Positions 50,801-63,410 are shown, counted from the first letter of the stretch. The stretch is DNA of 64,000 nucleotides from Eonycteris spelaea (GCA_003508835.1 PUFA01000084.1:4464001-4528000); one strand, 5' to 3'. Notes: generated by a model from the sequence alone, not told the origin. Translations and numbers: made by a program.

Positions 50801-51277
50801 CTGCCGGCAATTCATAAACTAGATCATCTGAATCAATAAGGAGTTGGCTATATTTATAACAGGCACTTCCTAGAGCCAGAAAACCACATTAGCTAATTGT
50901 CACCCATAAAATATATGTGGCCTCAGTAATGACTTATTAAACTAAGCATAACCAGCATCCAGAATATTAAAAAAAAAAAAATACAGGATTACTTAGTTTT
51001 ACTGTTTATGCCAATCCAATTAACAAGATAATTGCTAGATCTGTCTAGTACAGACCTGCCTGAGTTCTCTCTCAGTCTTGGAGATATTTGGGAATATAAG
51101 TGGCCAGAGTTAGTTCACAGTCCTGCCACTTTGGGGCATTAAATACAGCCCTCCTTGATTTCCTGAAAATGCCTTTCTAGACTTTTTCCCTCTCCCTTGA
51201 TGGCCCAGGTGGCCTGGCTTTCCAAATAGGCTCCACCGGGGTGCCCACCATGGCCTCTGACCCTCGCAGTTACTCAC

Positions 51278-51896
51278 CTATCTTCTCCTCCTCCGCTTGG
51301 CTACTCTCCGAAGTCTCCGTGGGAGGCTGGGCAGTTCCCTTGGTGGCAGCATCCTCTGCAGCAGGGGTGGTGGCAGCAGCAGCAGCAGCAGTGACAGCAG
51401 CAGGCACGTCGGCTTGTTTAGGCTCCTCCTTGGCTGGGGCGTCTTCCGCCTTGGAGGACGGCGAGTTGTCAGTGGAAGCTTTAGTGGCACTTTCTGTCTC
51501 AGCAGAGGTGGCCTTCTCCTCTGAGGGGGCAGGAGCCTGAGGGGCTGCCTGCTCTGCCGCAGCATCAGGAGCGCTCTCCGCTTTCTTCTCCTCCACAGGA
51601 GTTTCACCTGCTTTGCCGGTCTCCTCGGGCTTGGGGCCAGTGGTTGAGGCTGCTTCAGTGGTGGTGAGACCATCTCCCTCCTTCTTCTCCACGCCATCAG
51701 CAACAGGGACTTCATCCTTCTTCTCGCTCACTTCAGCCTCAGCAGCTTGGGCATCACCTTTCTTCTCTCCTTTGAGCTTTTTCCTTGTTATGTGTCCACG
51801 GAAGCTAGCCTGAATTTTGGTGGCGGCCTTATGAGCTTTATCTTCTGGTTTGATGCCATCTTGTTCGATCTTTTGGTCCTCATCATTTTTTTCAAC
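51278..51896 (-). CDS. GAP43: GAP43 (neuromodulin), exon 2
   Basis: Neuronal growth-cone membrane protein that binds calmodulin and is a major PKC substrate in axon growth and synaptic plasticity. This exon encodes residues 11 to 216 and the first base of codon 217. Reading begins [14 protein letters not shown]. The IQ motif, [18 protein letters not shown], covers about residues 33 to 50; its serine is residue 41, the known PKC site, intact. The rest is an Ala/Glu/Lys/Pro-rich disordered tail with a six-alanine run near residue 185. Acceptor: 'ttctccacaaag' before 51896. Donor: ATAG|GTGAGT at 51278/51277. The upstream open stretch at 51897..51986 is intron, not protein. Exon 1, with the palmitoylated cysteines, is outside the window. 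Plus-strand frames here are shadows. Confidence 0.98.
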
Positions 51897-51977
51897 CTTT
51901 GTGGAGAAAAGGGGCGGGGGGGGGGGAGAAGAGATAGAGTTTGATTTTCTTTTTTTTTTTTCCCTGCGAATCACAGC

Positions 51978-52035
51978 ATTCAACAAATATTTGTTGCATT
52001 ATTTATTCTGTGGCAGGCATAGAAATCAACAATGC
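51978..52035 (-). mobile_element. L2 LINE terminus
   Basis: A 60-base reverse L2 end ('cattcaacaaatatttgttg', 'ctgtggcaggcatag') lies only 80 bases before GAP43 exon 2 in the sense direction. Confidence 0.5.
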
Positions 52036-54410
52036 CGCAGAAATTCGAATCAAGCTTCCTTTCTCTCCATGATGGAGAATTGAATAGAAAACACTTTTTT
52101 TTTTTTTAATGGGAAAATTCATGTTCTTTTGGCCTTCCAGAATCTTTGGCATTATTTTATATGTATACCTTTCCTCAGCTCAATGTCTCTCCATTACCAT
52201 AATTAAAACCGCCCTTTCCATAGAAGTACCTTGATAATTCAAATCACATTCACCCTAGGTTTTCATCAAATAAATCTAAAAGTTTATGCTTTTTCACAGT
52301 TTCTGAGAGAGACTCTGCAAACCTTCATGATTTAAAAAAATATTACAGAAAAGTCTGATTATTTTTACCCAAGATTTTGGTCAATTCTGGTCAAGAAATC
52401 AATAAATTTGGGGCAAAGAGTATGGTAAGAGTCTAGAAACAAATTCCATCAGGGTTTTTGTACAACAAGAAAACTAGTCCCAGGGCTTTGAAGGTTTTGT
52501 TCAGAATGTGACAATTCAGAATGCTGGCCACAAAATGATGTCTAATTCCCCGGCTGTGGGTGGTCCAACACCAGTAATCAACATACCAGACCTTCAAAAT
52601 TTGAAGACAGAAAATAGTCATTATTATCGAGTTAAAAAAAAAAAAAGATGAACAACACTGTTTCCACTTTTTGAAAGAACAGGGTATAGTCACTATATTG
52701 CAATTTCTTATTCCCAAAGAAATGTAAACCTAAAATTGGTTTTATAGTATCATCCACAGAGCCATTCTACTACTGAAAGCAAGAGACTAGAACACAAAAA
52801 TTTTACCATTTGATTGCAACATTTACAATATAGCATGCTGCATTTTTTCCAGAAGGAATTACATGAGAAGATAGTAATGGAAGATATAGACATAGAAAGA
52901 AACATATAAAGTACATAAAATTCTATATCACTCCATTGCTCATCATGTTGCCCCAAAATGGTTATTGATAGTCTCCATTTATTTCTTCCTTCAACTTTGG
53001 AGAACATAACTTTTGTTCACTTTAGGGAAAATTGTTCTGAGTGCTGGAGAAATAAAAACAGTGAACAATGCAGCAACTTTCCTTAAAAAGACCAATAATA
53101 AGTAACAAGCCCTGTGCTTGGCTGCGATCTTGACCTTGGCCTGACTCTGGCCTTTGTTCCAGTTTAGGAGGTAAGCCACAGCAGGCCAACACAATGGTAT
53201 GTTTTCCACCTGTCATACCAGCTCTGCCCCACTGACCTAGATCCAGCTAATCATGATGTAGGCCTGTTTGAAATAATTTGGACAAGCATATAAGCCTGTC
53301 ATTATGTAGGTCCCTCAACATGCTAGTGGATATACAAAGTCATTTTTGAAAACAAGCTATGGAAGAGTAAAAGCAGGACTGGCAGTTTTCCAGTAAAAGT
53401 CAAAACAAGTTTTTCTTCTTCCTCAGTTGACTGTGCGTGTATCCATGCAAAGAAAGGAGTGGATGAAAAGCACTTTGCAGAGGCATGTCCTACCCCCTCC
53501 CCCAGCGCCATGCTGCCACACTGCCTGGTTCTCTGATGCACTACCAACTCCCTGCTATCCTACTGGGACACACACCGAACAATCTGGGGCACAGGAGCAG
53601 CTGTCCCTGCCAGGAGCTCTCTGCTCAGAGAGGGAAGCATAACCCTGTTAAATTAACAGTTGTGAATGGAGCCAAGACATTGTTAATTTATTTTACTCTA
53701 TCTTGAGTTTTCTGAATGAGGCACCATCTTATATGACAGGACATCTGCACTTGGGTGTTGATGCCAAGTAGTTCTTTAATACAAATACTGCTCCTTGGAA
53801 GTAGAGAAACCAATTATTTCAGTGAGCAGGTGTGCAGAAAAGACCCTCTGGTGACTCAAGAAAGATATAATTTTAGACACCCCCCCCCACCTTTAAGAAC
53901 ATAAAGCAGATAAAACTCTTAAAAACCTAGAAAACATAAAAAGGAAGATGAGAATCTGCATGATATAAAAAAGACAGTTTTCATGAATAAAGGAAGAGCT
54001 CCTCTCAATTCTCCCCTTACCCCTTTAATTTCTCAGATAATCTTCTACTTCAACTTTCTAGATGATCAGCACATAAGCTGACTATTTAAAAGTGCTCAGA
54101 CTAGACTTGGGTGCCAAGATTTGGGACCAGGCTCACCTTCACAATCCAGGAGTATAAGGAACACAAGTGAGGAAGGGGTGAGCAGGAAGAGAGAAAATTA
54201 TGAAAGAACAGAGTTAGGAGTGAGAGAGTAAGGTGGTTCTGTAAGAGCCAGGTACCCAGATGGGTGGTTACAACCAAAGAGGTGCTCAGTGTACTCCTCA
54301 GGCTTGTAGACCATTTTGGAGGAATGGCTGGACCACTTCACATCATTAGAGATTTAGGGAAACTGTATTTTAGAGATTGGTTGGAAAAAGACAACTATGA
54401 CACATTTTTC

Positions 54411-54558
54411 AGAGAGAGGAGAGAGACAGAGACATGAAAAGGGGAAGAGAAAGGGGAAGAGGAAGAAGGGGAGAGAAGGAGAGAGCAGAGGTGAGGAGAG
54501 AGGAGAGAAGAGGGGATAAGAAGAGAGGGAGAAGGAGAGGGTAGGAAAGGGAAGAAAT
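54411..54558. repeat. Polypurine (GA/GGGA) tract
   Basis: About 150 bases of almost pure purine with GAGA, GGGGA and GGAA units. The minus-strand Leu-Ser-rich frame over it is a repeat artefact. Confidence 0.85.
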
Positions 54559-54654
54559 CAGCCTAAGAGAGGTCAGACTAAAGCGGTTGAACAGAGACAT
54601 CCAGACACAAAAGTATTTTAAGTAAACACTGGGTCTTAAGCTAGACAGTACCAG

Positions 54655-54656
<2 letters not shown>

Positions 54657-54690
<34 letters not shown>
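54657..54690. repeat. (GT)17 microsatellite
   Basis: Seventeen GT units without interruption, about 100 bases after the polypurine tract. Confidence 0.95.
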
Positions 54691-54692
<2 letters not shown>

Positions 54693-55169
54693 CTTTTGTA
54701 GCTGTAATTGATTCTATTAACAGCTTAAACTACAGGTATAATTCTTCTCACAGTACTAGAAGTAATTAGACTGGGAATGTATTCCGTTGAGAGAAGAGAT
54801 AAGAAGAAAGAGAACATTTCCCAACACTGGCTGCCACACTGCTAACCCCAAGATGTCAGGACACACAAACATTTTCTCAACTAGAAATAGAAGAGCTTAC
54901 CTAAGATAAACGACTTTTGAGCCCAGGGAAACCAGATCACTCAGTGCACTCAGCACAACCCTTTCTGTTTCTAAAAGAAAAAGCTGCGGTTGCCCTGAAA
55001 AGTGAGCTGCCTAAAATGATAGAGCAAATGGGTCAGTCAGTGGCTCAACTTGTATTTGAACTCAGGCCCTCTCCCCTTTCCTTACCCCAAGTTCAATTTG
55101 ATTGCATTAATGACCTGTCACTACTTGGTCTATGTTTTAACAAATAAGCCATAGAGCATCTTGTCAATA

Positions 55170-55262
55170 TTCTCATTTATCTATTCATTTAACAATACTG
55201 AGTGCCTATCCTAGGCATTATAGATGCTCTTGTGAGCATGGATACTATATCTACCCACACAG
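55170..55262 (-). mobile_element. L2 LINE terminus
   Basis: Short reverse L2 end: 'tatctattcatttaacaata', 'gagtgcctatcctaggcatt', 'gatgctcttgtgagcatgg'. Confidence 0.5.
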
Positions 55263-58039
55263 GACACACAGGATTCTTTTTTGAATATGCTTTTTAAAAA
55301 TAACCTTGTAGTACTTTAACAATCAATAACTTACCAGGAATTCACAGACGACACCTGATCGTATACCCATCTTCTAGAGTAAGGCAAATAGACTAAATAT
55401 GCAAATTATAAGGAGGAGGTCCATTAAAAGGGAATCCTGGTATTTAGTGGCTAAAGAGTCAATTTACAAGTTTCATTAAGATAGATTTATTTTTTAAATT
55501 CAGCCTTGCCACAAATAAGCTTTGTGCTGAGCTCTGATGTTCTCTGAGGGAATTTCAAAATTCTTTCATTTTTATATGAGATTGTTGCTGTCTGGGAATT
55601 CATTAAAGAGGATATTCCAGTGCAGTGTATTATATGTAGGAAGAGTATCATTATGAGTGAGTTACAATAATGTTTTCAGGAATCTTCATTGCTATAGCTT
55701 AACATTTTTACTGATCAATATATTTGGAAGCTCTGTAATTTATTAAGCCTTAAAGGAAACTGAGCTGTATAAAATCTTTACTTTTCTACCAAGGCCAAAA
55801 ATCTTGGATGAATATTAGTCTGAAGAAGATGAAGGGTACCATTACATTAACTTGTTGGGACCTAGTCAAATTTCTAAATCCACTAAATGAAAGGGTGATA
55901 ATTTTCATCAGTATTTAAGAATCATAGATAAGAAAGTAAAAAATAAGAAATAGTTATTTAATAAACCCAACATTGTTGCTCTGGTTAATAGTTTCCTTTC
56001 CCTCTGGGGGTTGGAGGAGTAGAAACTTAGGACTCATTCTAAGATGTCCAAACATTTGCATTCTTTGTTACAAAAGAACTTCAGGTGAAAATTCTTGAAC
56101 ATCTGACTTTTAGAATTAAAATAACATCATCCATTCAACTGGGACAACTCAATTCATTTAATATTTTCCAGTTTTCATAGAGATACCTCAACCTTCTAAC
56201 CACAGAAAAACTTAGCCTTATATCTACTTCTGCCAGCCACAAATATTATTACAACACTTCACATTTTCTCTTAAGCAGGATTGAGTTTTAAATGTTTTTT
56301 AAAAATCATTAATATACAGCAATTCTTCTTTCTAAGAATATCTTTAGTGAACCAAACTATTTCAATTTGATTGAACAAAAAATATTTCTGACAAGCAAAA
56401 TTAAAAGATTGGAGATATCTCAAGCAAAGTTTTCTTTAACACGCTGTCATTTTCATGCCTATCAGAATCTTATATAGACCATAAAGGAAGCAAAATCAAG
56501 TTTTTGCAGATATATATGAAATGGTACAAATATTTAGTTATGACTCAGTCTATTTCTTATTATTAATTTGTTAAAATTATTAATTTCATCGGAAATTATT
56601 AACGTTTAATTTCATCCAAAAATTTCATTCTATTTTTAAGTATAGTTCATTTTAAGAATAGTTGATAGCATATCCTTCACAGAAAATATCCCAAGTATTA
56701 AAGAAGTTTACAGTGGAGCTTCTGTGCTTTCTTTGAACCTAATCAAAGATCAGAAATCCAGTGAAATGCCCCTTATGGAGGCAAGAAAGGAGGATAGACC
56801 AACCTCCTCCAGTTCTATAGATGAATTGCCTTCAGGTTTCTGGGCACTCATAGGAAAGAAAGTGTCATTTAAAAGATGAATAGGCACTGCTGGGATACAC
56901 AGGGTTCCTCAACACTCAATCTGGTTTAAAAATCTAACTACGATGTGAGGGGCTAGGGAGTGGGATGCAGGTAGAAGCAATATAAATAAACCCTGTGCTT
57001 TTGTCCAAAATTGTCATCACCTTTTTAAACTTTAATTTTCAGTCCAGTAAAAGGTCCACTTTTAGTTCCTGGGCAGGTGGGAGCACAGATATGTAATGAC
57101 TAAGCAATTCTTCAGGGGAATGTGAGACATTGAGAGTCACCTTGCAAATCCTGGCAGAGCGGTAGTAAGGGAGCTTGGTTTCGCCTTTCAATTGAAGAGT
57201 GCAGCATATTGCTACAGCTCCAGAGTTATAATCAGTGGGCAAGAAATGCTCATTGATTGACTTACTATATAAGAAAACAAAATATACCATATTGGAAATT
57301 ACAATAGTAATATTAGCTTTTCAAATAAGAGCTAGTGATTAAGACATAGGTCTTCAGCTCACTTTTATATTTATTCAACATGTCTAGCCCACCTGCTTCC
57401 AAAAAAATGTGAGGTGTCATATTTAACACAGTATAAAGTACAATTGACAAACTCATTTCCCAATCAAAAGAGTTACCTTTTAAACTAGAAATAAACAATA
57501 AGAAAAAAAGGAAAATACACAAACACATGGAGGCTCAATAACATGCTACTAAACAATGAATGAGTTATTAACAAGGTCAAGAAAGAAATCAAAAGATACA
57601 TAGAGACAGATGAAAATAAAAACACAATAGCTCAAAATCTGTGGGACACGGCAATAGCAGTCCTAAGAGGGAAATTCATAGCAATACAGGCCTATCTCAA
57701 AAAACAAACAAACAACAAACAAAAAACAAGAAAAAGCTCAAAAGAACTAGAAAAAGAATAGCAAACAAAGCCTAAAATTAATAGAAGGAAGAAAATAATA
57801 AATATCAGAGTAGAAATAAATGAAATAGAATCCAGAAGAACAATATAAAAGATTAATGAAACCAAGAGCTGCTTCTTTGAAAGGATAAACAAATTGACAG
57901 ACCCTTAGCCAGACTCATCAAGGAAAAAAGAGAGAGGACTCAAATAAATGAAATCAGAAATGAAAGAGAAATAACCACAGACTCCACAGAAATACAATGG
58001 ATCATAAGGAAATAATACAAGCAATTATATGCCAACAAA

Positions 58040-59228
58040 TTGGACAATCTAGAAGAAATGGACACATTCTTAGAAACATACACTCTCACAAGACTGAGTC
58101 AAGAAGAAACAGAAAATCTGAACCAACTGATTACCACCAATGAAATAAAATTATTAATCAAAAACCTCCCAAAAAACAAAAGTCCTGGACCAGATGTCTT
58201 CATAGGCAAATTTTACCAAACATTCAAAGAAGAATTATCACCTATTGTTCTCAAACTATTCTTAAAAAAATTCAAGAAAAGGAAAGGTTTCCTAACTCCT
58301 TTTATGAAGCCTCCATTACTTTGATTACAAAACAAGACTAAGACATTACAAAAAAAGGAAACTATAGGCTAGTATCTCTTATGAACATTGATGCAACAAT
58401 TTTCAACAAAATATTAGCAAAACGAATTCAGCAATACCTTAAAAATATCATACACCACAATCAAGTTGGATTTATTCCTAGAATTCAAAGTTGGTTCAAT
58501 ATCTGCAATCAATTAATGTGATACACCACATTAACAAATCGAAAGATAAAAAACCATATGATCATATCAATAGATACAGAAAAAAAGCATTTGACAAAAT
58601 CCAGCGCCTACTTAGGATAAAAACTCTCAGCAAAGTGGGCATAGAGGGAAAATACCTCAACATAATAAAGGCCATATATGACAAACCTATAGCTAACATC
58701 ATGCTCAATGGGAAAAGGCTAAAAGCATTTTCCTTAAGATAAGGAATAAGACAAGGATGCTCACATTCACCACTCCTCTTCAATATTGCATTGGAAGTCT
58801 TAGTCGCAGCAGTAAGACAAGAAAGAGAAATAAAGGCATCTGAATTAGAAAGGAAGAAGTAAAACTCTCTCTATTTGCCGATGACATAATACTATATAGA
58901 GAACCCTAAAGTTTCCACCAAAAAACTGTTAGAACTACTCGATTAATTCAGTAAAGCAGAAGGTTATAAAATAAATATTCAGAAGTCAGTGGCATTTTTA
59001 TACACCAATGAACTTTCAGAAAGAGTGATTAAGAAAACAATCCCGTTTACAATTGCATCGAAACCTATAAAATACCTGGGAATCAAATTATCCAAGAAGG
59101 TAGAAGACCTGTTTTCAGAAAATTATAAGTCATTGAAAAAAGAAATAGAAGAAGATACAAACAAATGGAAGCATATACCCTGTTCATGGGTAGGAAGAAT
59201 CAACATTGTTAAAATGGGGGAACCATAA
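58040..59228 (+). pseudogene. L1 ORF2 reverse transcriptase remnant
   Basis: Decayed retrotransposon reverse transcriptase. Three disjoint frames (58040..58324, 58491..58742, 58989..59228) carry ORF2 sequence, for example [19 protein letters not shown] in the first. The catalytic motif FADD is still encoded at 58874..58885, but it lies between frames broken by stops and shifts. No functional protein can be made. Confidence 0.85.
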
Positions 59229-60450
59229 TTATCCAAAGGCAATCTATTAGACAATAACTCCCTATCCAAAATATCAATGGCATTTTTTAGAGAGCTAGAA
59301 CAAATAATCCTAAAATTTATATGGAGCCATAAAAAATCCCAAATAGCCATGGCAATCTTGAGAAAGAAGAACAAAGTTGGAGGTATCACACTACCTGATA
59401 TTAAACTATTCTACAAGGCTACAGTAATCAAAACAGCATAGTATTGGCATAAAAACAGATACATTAATCAATGGAACAGAATACAGAGCCCAGAAATAAA
59501 TCCACAGCTATATGCTCACTTAATATATGACAAAGGAGGTAAGAATATACAATTAAATTAAATAAATGGTGCTGGTAAAATTGGACAGGTACATGAAAAA
59601 AAAAAAAAAACCTGGACCATCTTCTTACACCGTATACAAGAACAGACTCAAAATGGATTAAAGATTTAAATGTAAGATCTGAATCCATAAAACTTTTAGA
59701 AGAAAACATAGGCAGTAAACTCTCTGATATTACTAACAGAAATTTCTTTTCAGATATGTTTCCTTGGGCAAGGGAAACAAACAAAATAAATAAACAAATG
59801 GGATTACATCCAACTAAAAAGTTTTTGTGCAGCAAAGAAAATCATCAACAAAACAAAAAGACAACCAACTATTTGGGAGAAGATATTCACTAATGATACA
59901 TCTGATAAGGGGTTAATATCCCAAATTTATAAAGGACTTATACAACTCAACAACAACAACAAAACAAACAATCCAATTAAAAAATGGGCAGACCTGAACA
60001 GATATTTCTCTAAAGAGGAAGTACAGATGGCTAACAGACATGTTGAAAAAGATGCTCAAGGTCACTAATCATCAGAAAAATGCAAATTGAAACAACACTG
60101 AGATACCACCTCACACCTGTCAGAATGGCTATTATCAAAAAAATCAAAAAACAATAAGTATTGGTGAGGATGAGGATGCGGAGAAAAGGGAACCCTCATG
60201 CATTGTTGGTAGGATTGCAAATTGGTACACTTGCTATGGAAAACAGTATAGAGGTTCCTTAAAAATTAAAAATGGATATACCTTTTGACCAGCAATTGCA
60301 CTTCTGGGTATTTATCCAAAGAAAACCAAAACAATAATTCATAAAGATTTACATATATCAATATTCATGGCAGCATAATTTACAATAGCCAAGATATGAA
60401 GCAACCTAAATGCCCATCAACAGATGATTAGATAAGGAAATTATGGTTCA

Positions 60451-60546
60451 AATAGAATATATAGATGTCAAATTATAATGTACACCTGAAAATTATATAA
60501 TTGTATTAACCAATGTTACCCGAATAAATTTAATTTTAAAAAAAAA
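60451..60546 (+). mobile_element. 96-base L1 3' end inserted into the older L1
   Basis: A short L1 3' tail ('tgtacacctgaaaattatat', 'attaaccaatgttacccg', A-run) is flanked by a perfect 14-base duplication, GAAATTATGGTTCA, at 60437..60450 and 60547..60560. The host L1 reads straight through when the insert and one copy are removed. Confidence 0.85.
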
Positions 60547-61060
60547 GAAATTATGGTTCATATATACAATGGAATATTACTCAGCCATTTAAAAAATGAA
60601 ATTCTACCATTTGCAAAGACATGGATTGACCTACAGGTTATTATACTGAGTGAAATAAGTTAGACAGAGAAAGATAAATACTATATGATTTCACTTATAT
60701 GCAGTATCTAAGGAATAAAAAGAACAAACTAATCAAAAGCAGATTCACAAATATAGTGGACAATTTGGTGACGGACAGAGGGGAGGGGGATTGAGAGGCT
60801 GGGAGAATAGGGTGCAGGGTTAAGGAAGCACAAATTAGCAGTTGATAGTTGGGCACGGGGATGGGGAGCATGGCAGAGGGAATGCAGTTAGCATTAATAT
60901 GATGGCTAAGCGGAGGGCCAGGGGAGGGAGGGAGCAAATGGGGGAGATCATTTTATGAACATCATAGATGTCTAACCAATGTACTGTATACTTGAAACTA
61001 ATTTAAATAAATAAATAAATGAATGAATGGATAAATAAATTTATTCGTTTAAATAAATGA

Positions 61061-61062
<2 letters not shown>

Positions 61063-61104
<42 letters not shown>
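61063..61104. repeat. (GT)21 microsatellite
   Basis: Twenty-one uninterrupted GT units, just beyond the tetranucleotide-like AAAT/GAAT tail of the L1. Confidence 0.95.
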
Positions 61105-61108
<4 letters not shown>

Positions 61109-61289
61109 GAAGTCATTCATGGAAAACCTAAAAGAAAATTATCTTTTGTTTAATTTTGTATATTTGTACCTTTATTTATCCCACAGAAGAAATAGGGTGA
61201 AGGTAAAGGCCATATTGTAATTGGCACCTTCTAACAGACAAAAGTCAGCATACAAAAGACCTTTTCTTTTTCTGTCACAGCTGAATATC

Positions 61290-61352
61290 CAGTTTCTAGA
61301 ATGGCGTCCTGAAAACGGTAGATGCTCATTAATATTTGTTGAATAAATCCAA
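61290..61352 (+). mobile_element. L2 or MIR terminus
   Basis: Short match: 'gatgctcattaatatttgtt' and 'gaataaatcc', the common 3' end of L2 and MIR-type repeats. Confidence 0.4.
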
Positions 61353-62869
61353 ATGTACACATCTCAGTTCATGTCATTTCAGAAAGATGATGCTAGGCAA
61401 AGTCTGAGATTCCATTTTGTCAACTTTGTTAAAATCTTTACTTCCCAGTGATGAACTTCAAGAGCATCTGATTAAGACAAATACATGTTTCCTCAACACC
61501 AAACTGAATAACTGACTTCATACAGTGAGGTTGAACACAAAAATCAATTATGAAAATGAATGAGCGGGGTTCAGACAAGGAGAGAAGACACAAAAGTATA
61601 CAAATGACTTTATGATAATAGTAATTATAAAAGCACCTTGAAATGTCAATAAATCTAAGATAAAAAACCAACTGACTTTGTTCATCATATCTATGGATTG
61701 GCTGTAGTCATATCAAATTATTTTTTTAATATATATTTCCACTTCTCCATTAGTAAAACAGGTGCAAATATTCATGGGGGATATTTAGAGGCTCTCTCCT
61801 TCCCTCTATTTATACTTCATTTGTATAATGAGCTCCAGGGCCTAAAGTTATATAGTCTGGGATGACTAGTTCTTAGCTATTTAAGGAAGGAAGTTGCCCT
61901 TCCACAAACTGGGGCTCTGAAAAGCCTGAGGTTGAGATGAGGCACATACTTTTATGCTGATATATCTATCTGGGCACATGATGGATAGAATAATGTAACT
62001 AAACTCTTTCGGGCCTTTGGGTAGGTATGACACAGATAGGTAGGTATAAGTCACCTGACTGAATCAAGGTCAAAGTTACTGATGCCCAAGTCAACAATGG
62101 TGAGAGTCAGCTCTGGGAGAAAGAGGCGCCATGCTTGAGCAGTGGAGCAGATCCTCTGATGAGCATTGCCTGTTCACTATCTCTCCCAGTTTTCACTACC
62201 TTTACCAGCATTCACTACCTCTACAAGTGGCATGCTCAAAGGAGAGAAAGGCGGGCAACGTGAGAGAGACACTGAACCCTGCTCTTGGAGAGGTTTCTGT
62301 GCCTGTAGTAGCCACTGAGCTGGGGAGAAAACGAGAGGGATTCCCCATCAGGCTGCTGAAAAGGCTGAAGTCACACATGAAGACATGAGAGGAACCTTGA
62401 GGCTTCTTCTGCTAACTACTGGAGAAAAAGAAAACAGTGGGGCACAAATACATCGGGGAGAAGACAGAAAAGCAGTGTACCAGCAAAGAGCCCCTTGTAT
62501 CATTATCGCAAGTAAATTCCTCTCAGCTGAGAGTCCCTAAAAGCAAACCACAGCCTGAGCTGCTGGAGAAGGTGCTCGGAGCCAACCAGCAGGAAGAGAA
62601 ATCCAGGGAACCAGACAGAAAACTCTTCCTTCCGGGTTAAACACCCCAAAGCATTTCTTGTTGAATGCTCAGGAATACAGGACATGATAAGTATTTATTT
62701 AAATTACTGTATTCTTCTTACTATCCTGAATAGTGATTACCAATTTATTTTTTAAATTTAGCCTCTATCGTTAGTTACATTCTGAATCAGTAGTAGTTGA
62801 TAAATTTTATTCAACAAATAAATGAATGAAAAAGACCTTCCTCATTCAATCTAAATACTGCTCTTCCCC

Positions 62870-63065
62870 AAATATCTACTTACCTTGCTTTTCCTCCTTC
62901 ATGCTTAGAATCACCTGACATATATTTTTATTTCATGAGTAATTCTTCCTTTGGAATATAAACTTTCTGAGAGCAAGACCTTGTCAGTTTTGTACAACCC
63001 TCCAAGTCTTGGTAGCTAAAATAGTTTTGGCACATAATTGATGCTTCCAAGATATTTATTTATAG
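62870..63065 (+). mobile_element. L2 LINE 3' end
   Basis: Diverged L2 end: 'ggaatataaactttctgaga', 'gcaagaccttgtcagttttg', 'ggcacataattgatgcttcc'. Confidence 0.5.
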
Positions 63066-63239
63066 TTAAGTGACTTACATGTCACACTATGTTAGTGATC
63101 AGAGAGCATGTATATGGGCAGCACCCAGCTAACTGGCTGGCTGTCCTTGCTTTTCTCTGGGAATCTAATGCTTTGGGTCTTCATCAAGCCACTCTTTAGC
63201 AGTCATATTCCTCTATCTTTTACATTTATGACTGGACAG

Positions 63240-63410
63240 CACATACAGTTATGTAAATTCAAACCTCATCATAATCGTTAGAGGAACACATCACTGTGCC
63301 TGTTTATAATCGAGAAAATTGAGGAATCATACAGGGGCCCAGTTTATCCAGCTTCTAAATGACAGAGCCCACCCTCAGTCCCATTCCTCATCCAGTGCTT
63401 TTTAAAATAG
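63240..63410 (-). mobile_element. MIR SINE fragment
   Basis: Reverse MIR: 'tttataatcgagaaaattga', 'tccagcttctaaatgacaga', 'gcccaccctcagtcccattc'. Forms an inverted pair with the next MIR. Confidence 0.5.

Larger units (their letters stand above)
11041..51277 (-). other. GAP43: GAP43 intron 2
   Basis: A phase 1 intron of about 40 kb. The donor is GTGAGT at 51277..51272 and the acceptor is CAG at 11043..11041, both read on the minus strand. Human GAP43 likewise has very large introns. The intron holds only old interspersed repeats, microsatellites and unique AT-rich sequence; I found no other exon, tRNA or processed gene. Stretches with nothing recognisable include 12280..13620, 18200..20390, 22000..23470, 28600..30990, 38530..40100, 40250..42690, 42790..44540 and 47900..51270. 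Confidence 0.9.
57475..61015 (+). mobile_element. Degenerate 5'-truncated L1 (about 3.5 kb)
   Basis: Covers the second half of L1 ORF2 and the 3'UTR. It begins near 'cacaaacacatggaggctc', passes through the reverse transcriptase and C-terminal regions, then the G-rich 3'UTR ('ggggagggggattgagagg' region) and an 'aaataaataaat' tail. The endonuclease part and ORF1 are missing. Multiple stops and frameshifts make it inactive. It carries a later L1-tail insertion at 60451..60546. Flanking target duplication not resolved. Orientation is opposite to GAP43. Confidence 0.85.

Noticed and set aside
51241..51540. Plus-strand 99-codon frame opposite GAP43 exon 2
   Set aside because: It is the complement of an alanine/glutamate-rich coding exon; the minus strand matches GAP43 with correct splice sites.
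51278..51715. 145-codon minus-strand frame overlapping exon 2
   Set aside because: Arg/Pro/Leu-rich out-of-frame reading of the GAP43 exon.
51897..51986. Thirty in-frame codons upstream of GAP43 exon 2, starting with methionine
   Set aside because: They read through the polypyrimidine tract and acceptor of intron 1 and do not match the known GAP43 N-terminus.
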